Source: Rhizophagus irregularis (lineage: Eukaryota; Glomeromycota; Glomeromycetes; Glomerales; Glomeraceae). From it: 64,000 bases of DNA. The stretch is taken from assembly GCF_026210795.1 (NCBI RefSeq), contig NC_089456.1:1738501-1802500 (forward strand). The letters are read 5' to 3'. Of the stretch, positions 1-13,402 are shown piece by piece. Each line of letters starts with the position of its first letter. Position 1 is the stretch's first letter. Under the pieces are notes generated by a model that saw only the letters and a program-made list of their open reading frames with translations, ran no database searches and was not told the origin of the DNA. Made by a program: the position numbers and the translations under genes.

Positions 1-1284
1 ATCCGGGTTCATCACAAACATAAGGTCTTTCTCCATTATGACTTCTTTCATGTACTTTTAATCCGTGTAAAGTAGCATAAGACTTTTCGCATCCATCTTC
101 ATTGCATTTAAATGGCCTTTCACCAGTATGTGAACGTTGATGAATCACTAAATTATTTTCTGTACTAAATGATTTATCGCATCCAGGTTCATCACATACG
201 TAAGGTTTCTCTCCATGATAATTTCGCTCATGTGCTTTTAACCCATGTAACGTAGTATAAGTCTTTGTACATCCATCTTCATTGCATTTAAATGGCCTTT
301 CAGTATGTGAACGTTGATGAGTTGCTAAATTATCTTCTGTATCAGATGATTTATCACATTCAGGTTCATCGCACCTATGTTCCTTATTAGATATATTAAA
401 ATTATTATGAGTGTTTTTTATTCTTTTTGCAGGATGATTGAACTCAGGTTTATTTTCATCAATTTCTTGTTCTTCATCTTCATCCATTGTATTTAACGTA
501 TCCATTGTATCTTCTTGAGTTTCCATTTCTCTTACAGTAATATCCGAAATATTATCATCATAATCTTCAATACGATCTATTTCCATATCTTCAGTTAAAT
601 AATTAGGCAAATTCATTTTTCTATTCACCAAATCATCAATCTTTTGTAACGTGTTTTGTAATTTTTCTTCTTCATTTTCAGCTTGCAAGGTTTGTTCTAA
701 TCTTAAGAGAGGTCTTGTGATAAATGTTGGATAAACGTCAAAATTTTCAGCATTTTCGGCGAAATTAATATGATTAACTTCATTTTTATTTCTTAGGAGT
801 CTATTTTCTGAGGATGAAAAATCTTGAGAAGAATTAAAAGTATTATCTGAATTAATGATGTTACTAACAAACGAATCAATCTGACCTAATAAATTCAATC
901 CTGAAAAATTTTTTTCATCATCAATTATACGATTTTTTTCTTTAGATGAACTATCTAACCGATTCATTATACTATCTCTAGAATTATTTGTATTTGGAAC
1001 ATTATCAGAACCTTTTCTTTTATTATTTTCAAGAGAATAACCTGAGATATTAATATTAGAACCTATCGAAGTATGAACTATATTTTTATTCCTCGAACGA
1101 CCACCTTTTTTTTTATTGTTTTTTTTAAAAAAAAAAATGATAAAAAAAAATGATAAAAATAAAAAAAAAGAATAAGCAATTATTTTACTAATTACATATT
1201 GTTATTACTTGTTTCAAATAAATAGGAGAAAGAGCGAAAAAAAAAAAGAATTTAGAACGTTATATTTTTGATACCTGACGCCAT
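1..1284 (-). CDS. C2H2 zinc-finger protein, 3' end cut by window edge
   Basis: Two-exon model read on the minus strand. Exon 1 is 1275-1284 (Met-Ala-Ser plus one base). A GTAT...AAAG intron covers 1105-1274, and exon 2 runs from 1104 past position 1. The two exons join in phase to give MASGGRSRNKN. The first ~270 residues are Ser/Asn-rich and then acidic (many Asp/Glu around 480-620). After these come at least four C2H2 fingers of the C-x4-C-x12-H-x3/4-H type, alternating two forms (CDEPxC and CNEDGC) with linkers close to TGERPF. One linker has lost its Gly through a 3-bp deletion near 302. A fifth finger is cut by the edge. It is probably a sequence-specific nuclear DNA-binding protein; the target is unknown. 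The start is the first ATG that splices in phase. Without the intron the only in-frame ATG is near 963. Confidence 0.8.
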
Positions 1285-3331
1285 ATTTTAACAATGATGT
1301 TTGTACAAATGTCGAATGTCGACGGGAGAGAGAAGGTTGATCCACAATGGTGTACAAAATTTTGCATTCTTATTTGGGCTTTGTTGGCTTATATATGAAC
1401 ATTTGGTTTTTTGCAGTACAACATATTTTTTTGACGCTCTCTTCTAAAATAATCCCAACCTTAAAAAAATGACGATCCAAAAAATTGTGGAAATCATGTG
1501 ATTATGATTAGTCTCCTTTAGCAATTCATTTCCTTTTGAAATTCATTTATGTCTAATCCGGTAACCCATATTAGCCTTCATATATCTTTATATTATACAT
1601 GTGTCTTGTACAAAGAAACAGGCATATTGTAACTTGTGCCTTTTATAGTTAATGCTTCGAGTTGGCATATTAAAAAATTACTATAAACAAATTCATTTTG
1701 GAGTAAACACTCATTTATTGAGTCGATCAGTTAGAACTTTTTATTTAAAATAACAGATAAGCTAAAATAACATATGTAACACAAGTTCAAAAAATCTAAT
1801 CCGCTTAAGCGAAGACCCTGATCCAAACAAAAAGTGATACGAGTCAGATTGTTACAAAATACAAATAAAAATAGCGCAATTAGATTTATTACAAACAGTA
1901 TCTATAGTTAATTTTTTTTCATAAATAAGCTCGGGATACATTAAAATGAATAATAATTCTTAATTATTTGAAACTATCATCAAAGTACAATTTTATAATT
2001 GAATTAACATTCATTTTTTTTCATTTATGTAACGAAGAATTCTTCTTTTTTTCTTTATAAAAATTAGATTATTTTTGATATTTACTCAATTAACCCATTT
2101 ATGTTTACGGCTAAGTTCTTATGATTATAAAAAATATCATGTGGGTATTAATAAGTTGTGCATGTCCTTTTTCCTAATTGATGATATTCATCGACATAAA
2201 GATTATCACATTTATATAACTGCCCCCTATCCTGATAATCTGAGTTGGGGTCTCACCTGTTGGCGGAACTTTTTATACATTATATATAGAACTTAGAATT
2301 TTGTATATTGGAATTAGATAATCCGAAATACATCGGATGAAATACAATTTATCGTACTTATAATGAGGTTATGTAAGTATTCTTCGTCTGCGCAGTATTA
2401 ATTTATTGCATGTTTCAATAACAGTACCACAACATTCACGTATATGCATGCTTAACAACATTATAAGCATTAATAACGTTGAAAATGTGAAAATCAATCA
2501 ACATCCTTTTAAAGCACAGTATTAATCGATGGAATTATTTGGTATGTAACTCTTTATAGGAGAATAGTTTTGCTGCATATTTTTGTTAGTCTTTAATTCG
2601 ATAGTTTATCACTTTACAGTATTGAAGAATGTTTTATGGCAAATTCATGTTGATGTATGAACTCAGGTCCTGCTAAGGCCGTAAGTTTTTTTTTATTTAA
2701 ATACGGATGTTAGTTTGTCAAACCGGCCAACAATAATGTGGATAACATACCATTCAATTTGTCGGAACACATAAAGACGAGATATAGTAAGGGTTGATGT
2801 TGTATCAACAATAATGAGAATTTCACTAAAGATAGTATTTATGTACTAAAAGATCCAAGCTGTTTTCTATTTCAAAAAAAAAACGCAACCGACAAAAACA
2901 TGTCATCCGATTGTAGAAAGATGAATCACAACTTGTCGGATTCTTCACAACATTACACGTCGAAAGGAAGTACTAGCAACTATAAATGGCGACTAGTGTG
3001 ACAAAAGTGTAAAATGATACGTAAATCTGAAAATATATTAATTAAAGGAATAGTTTTATTATTAGTTTACTAGACGTTTCAAACGGATTTTTTATAGAAA
3101 ATCATTAGCGTCGGGTTTATAGTGCATATAAATTTTAATATTGACATATATAGATGAATGATATAATTTGATTTTATCAAGCATAAATGAAAGAAATGTA
3201 TCTAGAGTAAAAATGTTGGATTTAGGAGGATGACAAGAAAACGTTGGTAAAGAAGTCAACTATGAAACAAGTTACGATTGATTACAATTATATGACTATA
3301 ATATCACATCAAACGGAATGACAACTCATTA
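1285..3331. other. Intergenic, no supported gene
   Basis: About 2 kb of AT-rich sequence between the zinc-finger gene start and a decayed F-box-like fragment. The longest open frame (2075-2296) starts at TTG and has no recognisable motif. No RNA gene or repeat structure was seen. The part next to 1284 presumably holds the zinc-finger promoter. Confidence 0.5.
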
Positions 3332-3475
3332 AATTTAGCAGTAGCAAGTTTTTGTCCAAATCTTATAAAGTTTTCTACTAGAATTGAACATGATGGGGCA
3401 AGAACATTAAAATTGATTCTTAATAGTTAGAGAATATCAAGATTTTTTATGAAAACGGCATATATGTACGGTATA
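3332..3475 (+). pseudogene. F-box/LRR-like family remnant
   Basis: From 3332 the frame reads NLAVASFCPNLIKFSTRIE and then HDGARTLKLILNS before a stop at 3427-3429. One frame over, sense continues with ENIKIFYENG. The pattern (CPNL, then LKLILxSCxNL, then IKIxY) matches the LRR-like repeats of the very large F-box protein family I recall from Rhizophagus genomes. A stop and a frameshift within about 150 bp, with no complete ORF around it, mark it as dead. Residual coding sense may continue downstream to about 3780 but is not recognisable. Confidence 0.45.
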
Positions 3476-4977
3476 TTTTTCTTTTGTACAAAAATTTTAT
3501 TAAGTAAAGTATTGGGTTAAAGGATTTTTTTAGCACAAATAATATTTCAGGAGAAATAAATGTTATGAAGTAATAATAAAGTACAATTTATAAGACAAAT
3601 TATTTGGATTGATGATAGCCCTTTGCACAAGAAGCTGCTTTACTTTATTATTGAAGTCAAATATGAAGGATTACCTCATATGCTAAAATTTTAAATATTA
3701 GATAGAAAATTTGTTATTGGTTATGTTGTTGAATCTTTTCAATATCCAGATCATAATTGGTGAGCATGTTTAAATTACGAGAATAGATTTTTTATTTTTA
3801 TTTTTAACGCGTTTGTTATTAAAAAATAATTTTATTAATCCTTTCATCCTCTTTCTTTTTCATATAAGAGTAATTGGTAATGCGTTAAAATAGGCATATC
3901 TTGATACCAGTGTTAATGTTTCGCGCATTTGTAAGGTGTAAGGTGACAAAAGGGAATAAACACTCAAATACCGCAATACCGCTTTTCGTTGGATTTGGAC
4001 TGTAAATTATTATGGGTAGAATATAATAATTTATTTCGATTGAATTAAAGCAAGTTTTGAATCTGTAAGAGATAGCAAAAGGGATGATATATGCGTCTCC
4101 TTGGTTACATTTCTTAACATCGAGATGATGTTTGCGTTTCATACATATGGACCAGAGCTGAGGCCATGGACTGATCGGTCCACCCCCTATTAAAATATTA
4201 TATTTTACATTACCGATATTGGTGATGACACTGTTGCGGCCGATATTGGTGATGCGATATTGGTGATGTGATATTGGTGATGGCACTGTTGCGGCCGATC
4301 CTTAAAGTACAGATCTTCTCTTACTTTTAATTAATAGGAAAGAATTTTATAACGAGAAACAATTAATAATATTGAATGATTAGCATAATATACCTTTATT
4401 ATGTTAAATGTCAAGAAGTCAGTATTAAGAAGTTAATAAATTAAATTTATAAAAAAAAATAAATGGAGATAAAAAGGGTCTATACAAAATTTGATACTAC
4501 TTTTACGTTTAATTTGGGATGGTACGATGGAAGCATACTTGTGAATTATAGTTATAGAGGCAATTCTACTTAATTTATGAGTTGAGGTGGGCAAGAACTT
4601 CAAATGAAATGTTACAATTAATTTAACAGAGATTGCCACAACGTAATTATAATAGGTGTTGATAATGATATTAATAGATACGTTATGTAAAATGCTTGAC
4701 TATATTGACTATACCAAGAAAATAAAATTTAATTTGCTATAATTTTTTGGAACAAACATGTTTATGATCTGATCTTTAAATTTCTCTCCTTGTAAATGAT
4801 TCTAGATTTTTGAGACGTCTTAAATATATACGATAAAAATAATTTTTTTTTTATTTTACTTTTATACAGACCTGGTTACAAAATTGAAATTAATGATACA
4901 TTTATAAATATTTTAATTTTTGCCATTGATGTTGGACAAATTGATATATTCTAGTAAATTACATTCTAAGAACTTCA
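3476..4977. other. Intergenic with a short tandem repeat
   Basis: AT-rich spacer without a supported gene. The ORFs at 3885-4286 and 4433-4639 (minus) are low in recognisable content, and the first is largely produced by the tandem repeat at 4214-4300. Confidence 0.5.
4214..4300. repeat. GATATTGGTGATG minisatellite
   Basis: Four copies of GATATTGGTGATG in 87 bp. The first and the last are each followed by (A/G)CACTGTTGCGGCC, so the array looks like a 13-bp unit expanded inside a larger duplicated unit. It is clearly more GC-rich than its surroundings. Confidence 0.85.
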
Positions 4978-6170
4978 TTAACTATCAATGACGCCTGGTT
5001 CAATTCCACCTGTATAAAATTTAGGAAATTAGTTAAAATTTTCATAAACCGAAAAACAAGGACATTCCAACATAGAATTGGCTTGGAACAGTCTTTAATA
5101 ATCATAAATATATTAACCTGTCAAGAATTCAACACATTTTTGACCAACCCATGCATCATCAACATCATAATCTGCTGCTGTCAAATACTTTTGTGCAAGT
5201 TCAGAAGAGAAAATCCGCTTGTCCCGACGTAAATTAACAATTTCTTTGACTACGCCACTATCAAATTCTGGATGTGCCTGAAATGTGAGCACGTGATCAT
5301 CTTTGATCATTCCTTGGATAGGACATATTTCAGTAAAACCAATATTGGAAAACTCTGGAGGAATACTAGAAACAATATCCTATAAAAAAAATTATTAAAT
5401 TATTAAATTATTAAATTGTTCGAAGAAATTTTTATAGAATAAAACTTACTTTATGCATTTCTTGAAGTCGCTTTTAAATAGAAAATATAGAAATAATTTA
5501 AAAATTGTAAACTCGTAAATATCAAAGTAAAAAAACAACATTTTAATCTATTTAATGAAACATACCACACTTTTTCTATTAGTCTTAAGAATTTCCTTTC
5601 CAATATCTGTTAAAGAAACCTCCGTGACTGCAACCTAAATATGTAATTAATCTTTGTGCGAAAATTGAAAAAATCAAGATAACAAATTGAATTTTAATTT
5701 ACCTCCCAACCTAAGGGATTCTTAATAACTTGACCACCTCTTGCCCTGGCAATAATCTGATGTCCGAAACAAATTCCAACCATCCTAACTTCTGGACGTT
5801 TTTCTATAACTGAGCTTACAAATTCAACTAAACTATTAATCCAAGGAATATCTTCATGTGCTGACGCGGCTTTAGGAATAAACGCGTTTTTAGTTTATAT
5901 TTGAGAAATAATATTTAATTCAGTCTGATTCATACCGGAACCGGTAATAACTATTCCTTCGGTATCGAGTAATTCTTGTTCACTGGGATATTCCTTTTTT
6001 GTTACGTCATAAGGTTTAATATCCAAAGCAATTTGTTTTTTACTAGAAACAACACCTTTTTGTAAAAATTTTGTGAATTGAGTATAATAGTCTCCATATT
6101 TCTCTACGATGTTTGGATGTGGCGTATCAGCAATAAGAAGAGCCGTCCTAAAAATTTTTTGCGATCGCAT
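4978..6170 (-). CDS. Class I glutamine amidotransferase-like protein
   Basis: Six exons, all with GT-AG borders and consistent phase: 5936-6170, 5703-5869, 5566-5634, 5450-5470, 5118-5379 and 4978-5009, giving 261 residues. The opening TALLIADTPHP is typical of the fungal cytosolic GATase-like family related to GMP-synthase amidotransferase domains. The nucleophile elbow GICFGHQ (catalytic Cys) lies in exon 2. The AHPEF motif in exon 5 supplies the catalytic His and Glu. The triad is therefore complete, and glutamine hydrolysis or a related transfer reaction is plausible; the acceptor is unknown. If the last intron is not spliced, translation stops at 5113-5115 and the protein ends in FLTG. 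With splicing it ends in GGIEPGVIDS. The start is the first in-frame ATG; the upstream extension begins only at GTG. Confidence 0.85.
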
Positions 6171-9100
6171 AATTAATGAAACATTTACAGCAGAGAGAAG
6201 TATGATCACGCGCTTTGATTGATTAAAAAACTTTATTCATTGCGTAACCATACCACCATACCCAGTGTGATGTGCAACTCCGTGGAATTTTATGAGTATT
6301 ATTAATGTAAATTGGCATAGATTCCGATAGATTCCTGCAAATTCCATGGGAATTTCCATACCTGGTTCGCGAGACGCGTATATAATTTATCCGTCGGATC
6401 GATCCTATATATAATATATTAAGATCTATTTTAATTTATACTTTTTGAACGGACGCTCCCGTCTCCCGGCCATTCTATTTTTAGTAATATATTAATTAAA
6501 TTGTACTAAAAGTCCAAAAGTACTATACTATCTGCTGCTATTAATTAAAAAAAAATTCTAGGTTGTAATCTCTTAAATCAATTAAAATTACTATGCTAGT
6601 ATTCATAAATTACAAGAATAAAGCTTTTTTTTTTATAATAAATCATTAACTATTTAACTAGAGCAGTTACAATAAAATAAATGCTAAATCTTGATAGTTT
6701 AATAGTTTAGATAAAAAGAGACTATATCAGATATTCCAAATTTCGCGATTGGATCAGCCTAAATAAGTTAATGATTTACATATATGTTTAACAGTTGATT
6801 CAACAACTACTGACGCGAAATTTTGTATTAACTTCTCCCCGTCTATCTTTAGAACAATTTCCCTTGCTTCAACTTTTACCTGATGCACCGAAACATTTTA
6901 AATCTCTGCGTTTACTTTCTATCCCAATTGGGTCCTTTTTGTAGCTTTTAATTTATAAGTAATTTATATTTATTTAAGAGATTATAACCTAGAGAGTTTT
7001 TTGGTAATTAATTAAATATTATAATTTATTTAATATTACTAAAACTGGGGGGACCTAAACTTTTTGGTCGGGAGTGTGTATTTAATTTTTATTTTATTAA
7101 TGATGAGGAACTGATTATGAGAACAAGCTAACAATGCTCTTGTATTTTACTTGAAAGGGCGGGTAAATAGTTATGATCCCTCGCATAACTTATTAGCGCT
7201 CAGATTTTATTAAAGATTCAGGAGGCGAAGACACACACATTGTATTTCCTTGGAATTTCTCTTAACCACAAGGTCTCATTTACTCTCAACAACAAAATCT
7301 CTTAAAAGGTAATTTTTTTTAAAATTTTTCCATTTTCTCGTCTGGCAAGTTGCCAAGGTTAACCTTTTTTGCATTTTTTAGACTGATCACTTTCTAAAGA
7401 AAGCAAAAGAACTTTTAATTGACCAGAAATTTTCACTGCTTTAAAAGAAAAGGTATCTTAGTAAAGGAAAGTAACTCCTCATTTGCTTTCTGATTTAGGA
7501 GAATTGCTGTGGAGAAAAAATGTTCTGTGTTGCCTGAAGAATAGTAGTATTTCTGATCCGAGTTGAATTGAGTTTGAGATGGAGAAAGGTTATTATTATT
7601 TAATGAATCGGCCTTCCGTAACCTACGCGAACAGGTTTGTTCGTGTCTACTCCAAGCTTACAATTCGGGTGCTCTAACTTTGTTGGTAAAGTCCTTGTTT
7701 AAAAAATTATTTGTCGGTTTAGAAGATTATTTATGTTATCACATGTAAGTAGCTTTTATTTAATGTGATGTTTTATGTTCAGTGATACTGCATATTAATT
7801 AAGTTTTATCTGTTTGTCATAAGTTAAATCTCTGACCTTTAACATTTAATGCCATTAGGATAAGCCCTGGCACAACCTTATTGTTGAAGTTGCGTATAGC
7901 GAAAGCAGTATGTTCTATAATGAATTCTAAACCCGATTCTGGGAAGGTAGTAAGTATAAGGAATTATTGAATTATCTATAATTAAATATTAAAAATACAT
8001 TATTTTTATTATTTTTAGTCGATCAACACGACATTTGACATTTTCAAGAAATGCGGTTGAAATCACCCAAAGAAGAAGAAATATAAGAGGGAAATTTGCA
8101 ACATATAACATTAAATAAATTGAGATAATAACAGGATGGGACAATTGAAATTGGACTTTGACGGGACATACTGTCCTACCACAACAGTAGCAGATACCGA
8201 ATTCAAATGTACCCATGTGGAGTTTAGTTTTTCAATTCAATCTTACAAAAAATTTTCAAAATAAAAGTTGTTAGTTGTAACAAATAGTATAGTATCCAAT
8301 TTTATTAAAAAAAATAAAAGTTTTATGCGATAATTATATATAATGTTGTATTGAGCTTTTGATCTTTTATCCATGGTAGAGCTGATCATATATTAATCGT
8401 TTCTCAAGGTGAAGTATTTTATGTTGTTTACCTTTACCTTTATGAAAAATCCATATTATGCCATTTTCTCATATTTTTTATTCGACAATGTTGTAGTCAT
8501 AGACTATTCACACATATCCAAGGTATCGGAGTGCACATTACTTTTTCTACATAACAGAAGTATCAGCTCGAATACTTATTCAATAATTTTTGTATAGAAT
8601 CAAAATTACAAAGGAATAGAAGAATTTTCTAATGTTATAAGAAAATTGTTCTTATTCACGTCTCCACTGATCTTTTGCAAAAGTACTGTACTTTATAATA
8701 ATAGATCAAAAAGAATAAGTGAATGAATGATATTAACATGAGGTCACACGTCACACGGATGAATAATGAAACAATCCGAGTTCAAAATATTAATTATTAT
8801 ATCATGTTCATTTAGTAGCAACGTAACAAATCACTGTAAATCTGTAATTTCTACATTAATATCATCAACTTGGGTGGGTATACACATATAACGACATTTT
8901 CGTCTCCAAGATCTTGAAGAACAATTTATCTTTTTTGCCAACTTTCTTATGAAAAAATTGTCATATATATATAGAAATCGTGACAACACGATTCAATGAT
9001 CTGCCCCTCATAATATCACTTATGATTAAATTACATATAAGTATGTGTTATCTTATTTTATTAATTTTTATACAATAAAATAATAAAAAAATAAAAATTA

Positions 9101-9307
9101 ATATTACACTTGGAAGAAAAAAAAAAAAAAAAATATGCACTTTTTTTTTTATCTATCAAAAATAATACTTTTTCCAATATTCTAACTATTAATAATAAAC
9201 CAAAAAAAAAAAATAAAATAAATAATAAATAAAATAAAAAATAAATAATAAAAATAAAAATAAATAAAAATCAACTAAAATAAGAAAATAGTGCATTTTT
9301 TTTTTTT
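6171..9307. other. Intergenic, no supported gene
   Basis: About 3.1 kb. A 75-codon minus ORF (7989-8216) with an ATG start, a CYCC cluster and a hydrophobic stretch is the best candidate, but it lacks supporting context. Poly-A/T tracts dominate 9050-9300. No tRNA or repeat was recognised. Confidence 0.5.
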
Positions 9308-11681
9308 TTACATAGCATAAAAGAATTCATCATCATCATCATCATCATCAGAATCTTGTTTATCATTAACATTATTTTTTGTAATAACATTATTATTATT
9401 ATTATTTTCTTTTATTGCACCTTGTTGTGATTCTATTGTCTTTTGTTGCATCACCTCTTGTTTAATTCTTTGTTGATCACTACCACCACTAGTACTACCA
9501 CCACTAGTACTACCATTAACATTATTACTATTATTTCTGTTTCCTACATCATCATCATCATCATCAATTTTGTATCTAAATTTTTGTTCATTAATAGTAG
9601 ATGGTATTTTAATTACATTACCATTTCTATCTTTTAATTCATTTGAAAAATAATAATTAGGTATAAAACTAGGATCAGCTTTTTCAACTGCTACAAATTC
9701 TGCACCTTTTACTTTACCCAATGGTTTTGTTTCACCATATACCATTTTACCATCTTTACTTATTGATATATTACGTTTAAGGTATACTGGTTTATTATTT
9801 CCATCATTATTTTCTGAATTACTAATATCTGAATTATTATCTGATGAAGGAATTGGTGAAGCAGTAATAGATTTCTTTTTAAAACGTTTAAATGATGATT
9901 GATTTTGTAAAATTTGTTTTTGTGAATTTTCACTTTCATTATTATTATTGTTATTGTTATTATTATTATTATTATTATTAACATTATTATTATTATAATC
10001 AGGACTAATTGGTACAGTTTTAATAGTATTCTGATAATTGTTGTTAGCTTGATTGACATCAACAATAGAATTTGTTTTTTGACGATTTTCATTATTAAAA
10101 TTAATACCAGCTCCAGTACCAGGAGGTACATTACTTAATTTTGTACTATTCGAATAGGAAATTTGTGAAACTGGATTAACTGATGGATTAACACTACTTG
10201 AACCAAGATTCGTATTAAAAGTAGATCCACCAGCTCCTGTACCAACAAAACCTTTTCTTGGATAAAATATAAGTATTAATGCTAACCATTCTATTACTGA
10301 CGCAAAATTAACATGCGCAGCCAACAGATCACTATTGAGGAGAGGAATAAAAAAAAAAAAATTATATTTTTTTAAAAAATTGACTTTATAAATTAACAAA
10401 TTTTTTTTAAAAAAAATCCATAAAATAATTTACCTTGCAACCTTTGAATTATTAATAATTTTTGCGGAAGTTAAAAGATCAATGCTTAATAAATAATATG
10501 ATACGGTAGTAACAATAAGTGATATAGTTAATAATTTATTCATATCAATAAAATATCTTATTTTTGCAATAATATTTGCGGAATTTTTATAAGAAGAAGT
10601 TAATTTAATTAACTCAAGGAATTTTAAATGAGTACGTATACCGAGTAATACTAAAATCAATAATTGAGTTGCATAAACCAATTGAGGTATAGCCTAATAT
10701 AAATGAAAGTTAGTAAAAATTAAGAATAAAGAAGAAAAAGATTTAAATTTGAAGAATAAATTACCTCTAACAATATTTCATTTTTACTAAATACGTAAGG
10801 TAATATGGGATATATTGAAACACTTATTATTCCCCACACAATATAAACGGCAAATTCACCTCTTGAGATGAAAGATGTTTGTGCGATTGAATTTGTTAAG
10901 TAATTCCAAAAACATTGTAACAAGAACAATGTGACCCTACACGTAGTAAAAAATAAATAAATAAATAAAATCATTATTTTTAAAGTAATTTATTTAAAGA
11001 AATATAAGGAATACTCACGTTTGAAAACTTAATCCAGTCATGAATATATAATAACTTGGTATAAACCATAATTTATCATCTTCTGACCATAAATATCTTG
11101 GTTTTCCCCTTATCGCATTATTTTGAAACTTATAAAACCCTTCTATATACGTTATCTTTGTCTATAATAATAACAAACCAACGAAATAAATTAATTGTAA
11201 TAATATATATAAATAAGTAGAAACGTAATTAATTACTTACAGATACAATATCATAAAATGATCCTAAAGGCAATGCAATTAATATGAATAGGGTAACAAA
11301 TGATTTTAATTCTAATGACGATATGCGTTTCCAGCTTAATGAAGCAAATCTATCACACTATTTTAACCATAGAAAAAAAAAGAAAAAGAAATAAAAAAAT
11401 CATTTAAAAATTATTTCAAACATTTAAATTTAAAACCAATTAATTCAAATTTTCTAATTACTTACTCTCCATACATGTACGATAAACCATATCCATATAT
11501 AAATATCATGAACTGATCGTTCTATATTATCGGATTTAATATTAGTAAGCATATACATACATATACCTTGCATTATTCAATAATTATTAACTCTAAAAAA
11601 AACCCCCTCTTCCTTTCTGGTTAACTTACCAAGAAATGAATAATCGCTCAGTTGCATTATAAAGTTTTTTGGTTCCGCCAT
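9308..11681 (-). CDS. 7TM (GPCR-like) membrane protein with Asn/Asp-rich cytoplasmic tail
   Basis: Seven exons with GT-AG borders and matching phases: 11630-11681, 11466-11566, 11241-11357, 11019-11161, 10765-10936, 10434-10693 and 9308-10331. They give 622 residues from MAEPKNF. The first ~300 residues contain about seven hydrophobic segments, including IYIWIWFIVHVW, FVTLFILIALPLG, FAVYIVWGIISVSIYPILP, QLLILVLLGI, LTISLIVTTVSYYLLSI and FASVIEWLALILIFY. The C-terminal ~320 residues are hydrophilic and low-complexity: a poly-Asn run near 9940-9990 and Asp runs near 9550 and 9330. A 7TM bundle plus a long disordered tail suggests a plasma-membrane receptor of GPCR-like topology, but I do not recognise a named family. 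Ligand and G-protein coupling cannot be read from the sequence. Confidence 0.8.
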
Positions 11682-13369
11682 ATAGCTATTAACGTATAGC
11701 AAAGTCAAAAACTAAGATACAGTTTGAAAATTGAAATCAACTTTTAAAGAAAAAAAAATATTAATATGATATTATATTTAAATAAGATATGGACGAGACA
11801 GAATAAATAAATTGGTAAAAGAATGAAGTAAAAAAAAAAATATATTAGAAAGTATATTATAAATACTTTTGGTAAGAAAGGGAAAAAAAATAAAAAGTAA
11901 AAAAAAATATTTTAACAAATAAAAAAATAAAACTAATTAATATAAAAAATAACAATATGTTAACCGTTTATTATTAGATCTTTTAGAAAATCGTTAGAAC
12001 ATAAAAAAAAAAACCGGAAATTACTTATTTATACAATGATTTCAGACTAACTAAAAATCGGGTAACTTACTAAATAAAGTAAATATAAAGCAAGTTTTCA
12101 ATGATAATAAAAGAATAGGTAAAAATATTAAATTATCTTTTTGATAGAACATAAAAAAAAAAAAATATAAGAATAATAAAAGAATCAATTATATTATCTT
12201 TTACATGGATAATGAGAGAACAGTTATAAAAACTGCGGTAAAACATTATTAAATTATTTTAAATTAACGTCTTTAAAGTTAAAAAAACCCTTAGATAACG
12301 TAATTATGCAATGTTACACGTGGTAATGATTGTTACACTTGTTACACTACAGCACTACTCAAGGTAATTGATAATTAAAACAAAAAGGTAATGATCATTG
12401 AGTAAAAAGGAAATCATGGAATCATGATTACTATTTATGTGTATATCATAAAATGGGGTGAACAAAACCTTTTTTGTTCATTTAATTGAAATAAACGTGA
12501 TTCTAAAAAAATTATTAAAAGTATAAATCTAGTAACGAATTTGTTTAATCCAACAAATTTGTTTAATTTGTTTTTATTATCAAGATTTTAAAGATGCAAA
12601 ATCTCCTGCATTCTGCAAATATTCTTCATCATCATCTTAATATTAAACTTTATACATTGAAAGTAATAAAGTGTAACAATCAGAATCTTTTTTCATTTCC
12701 AAATCAAGATAAGAAAAATCTATTAAGCCATTTAAGCCATTGTAACTATATTCTTAAAGAAAGTCCTACCTTGGATTTAATTATGGGTTTCAAAATAAAA
12801 AAAATATATATATTTTTTTAATATTTTTTAATTATTTAATAATTAATTATGATTATTATGAGATTTTCGGTCTGTGGTTTAACTATTAATGCGATTTTCT
12901 GTGTTGTAAATCATTAATTAAAAAATCTTAATTTCCTTTCCGAAATTATTGTTACAGGTATAATTTCGTCACCTGAGTTAATAATATTGTAATAATATTG
13001 TAATACATGGTACCCAGGTTCTGCAATGCTTGTACTCCATAATTTGCAAACTATTTCCCGTAATTGTTTATTAATTGGAGATAATCCGTCGATTTTTGTT
13101 ACGAAAATTAAAACTTGAATTTATTGAATTTAAATTAGTAAATTACTTTACCGAATAAAAATTTTATCATGTGGACAAACAAATTTAATTATTATGACAG
13201 CTAATTATTTGCATGAAAATTTTTGTGGAGTGCATAAAAATTTGGTAAAATTGGTTAATTATATTTATTATATTTATTATATATATTGATATTGATATAT
13301 TATTATACGGTATTATATATTATACGGTATTATATATTATACGGTATTATATATTATACGATATATATT

Positions 13370-13402
<33 letters not shown>

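Noticed and set aside
3885-4286. 133-codon minus ORF
   Set aside because: Its first part is the GATATTGGTGATG repeat and the rest lacks any recognisable domain.
7989-8216. 75-codon minus ORF with ATG, CYCC cluster and one hydrophobic stretch
   Set aside because: Could be a small membrane protein, but no splice partner, homologue or regulatory context could be seen.
12594-12821. 75-codon plus ORF
   Set aside because: Short, compositionally biased and unsupported by context.
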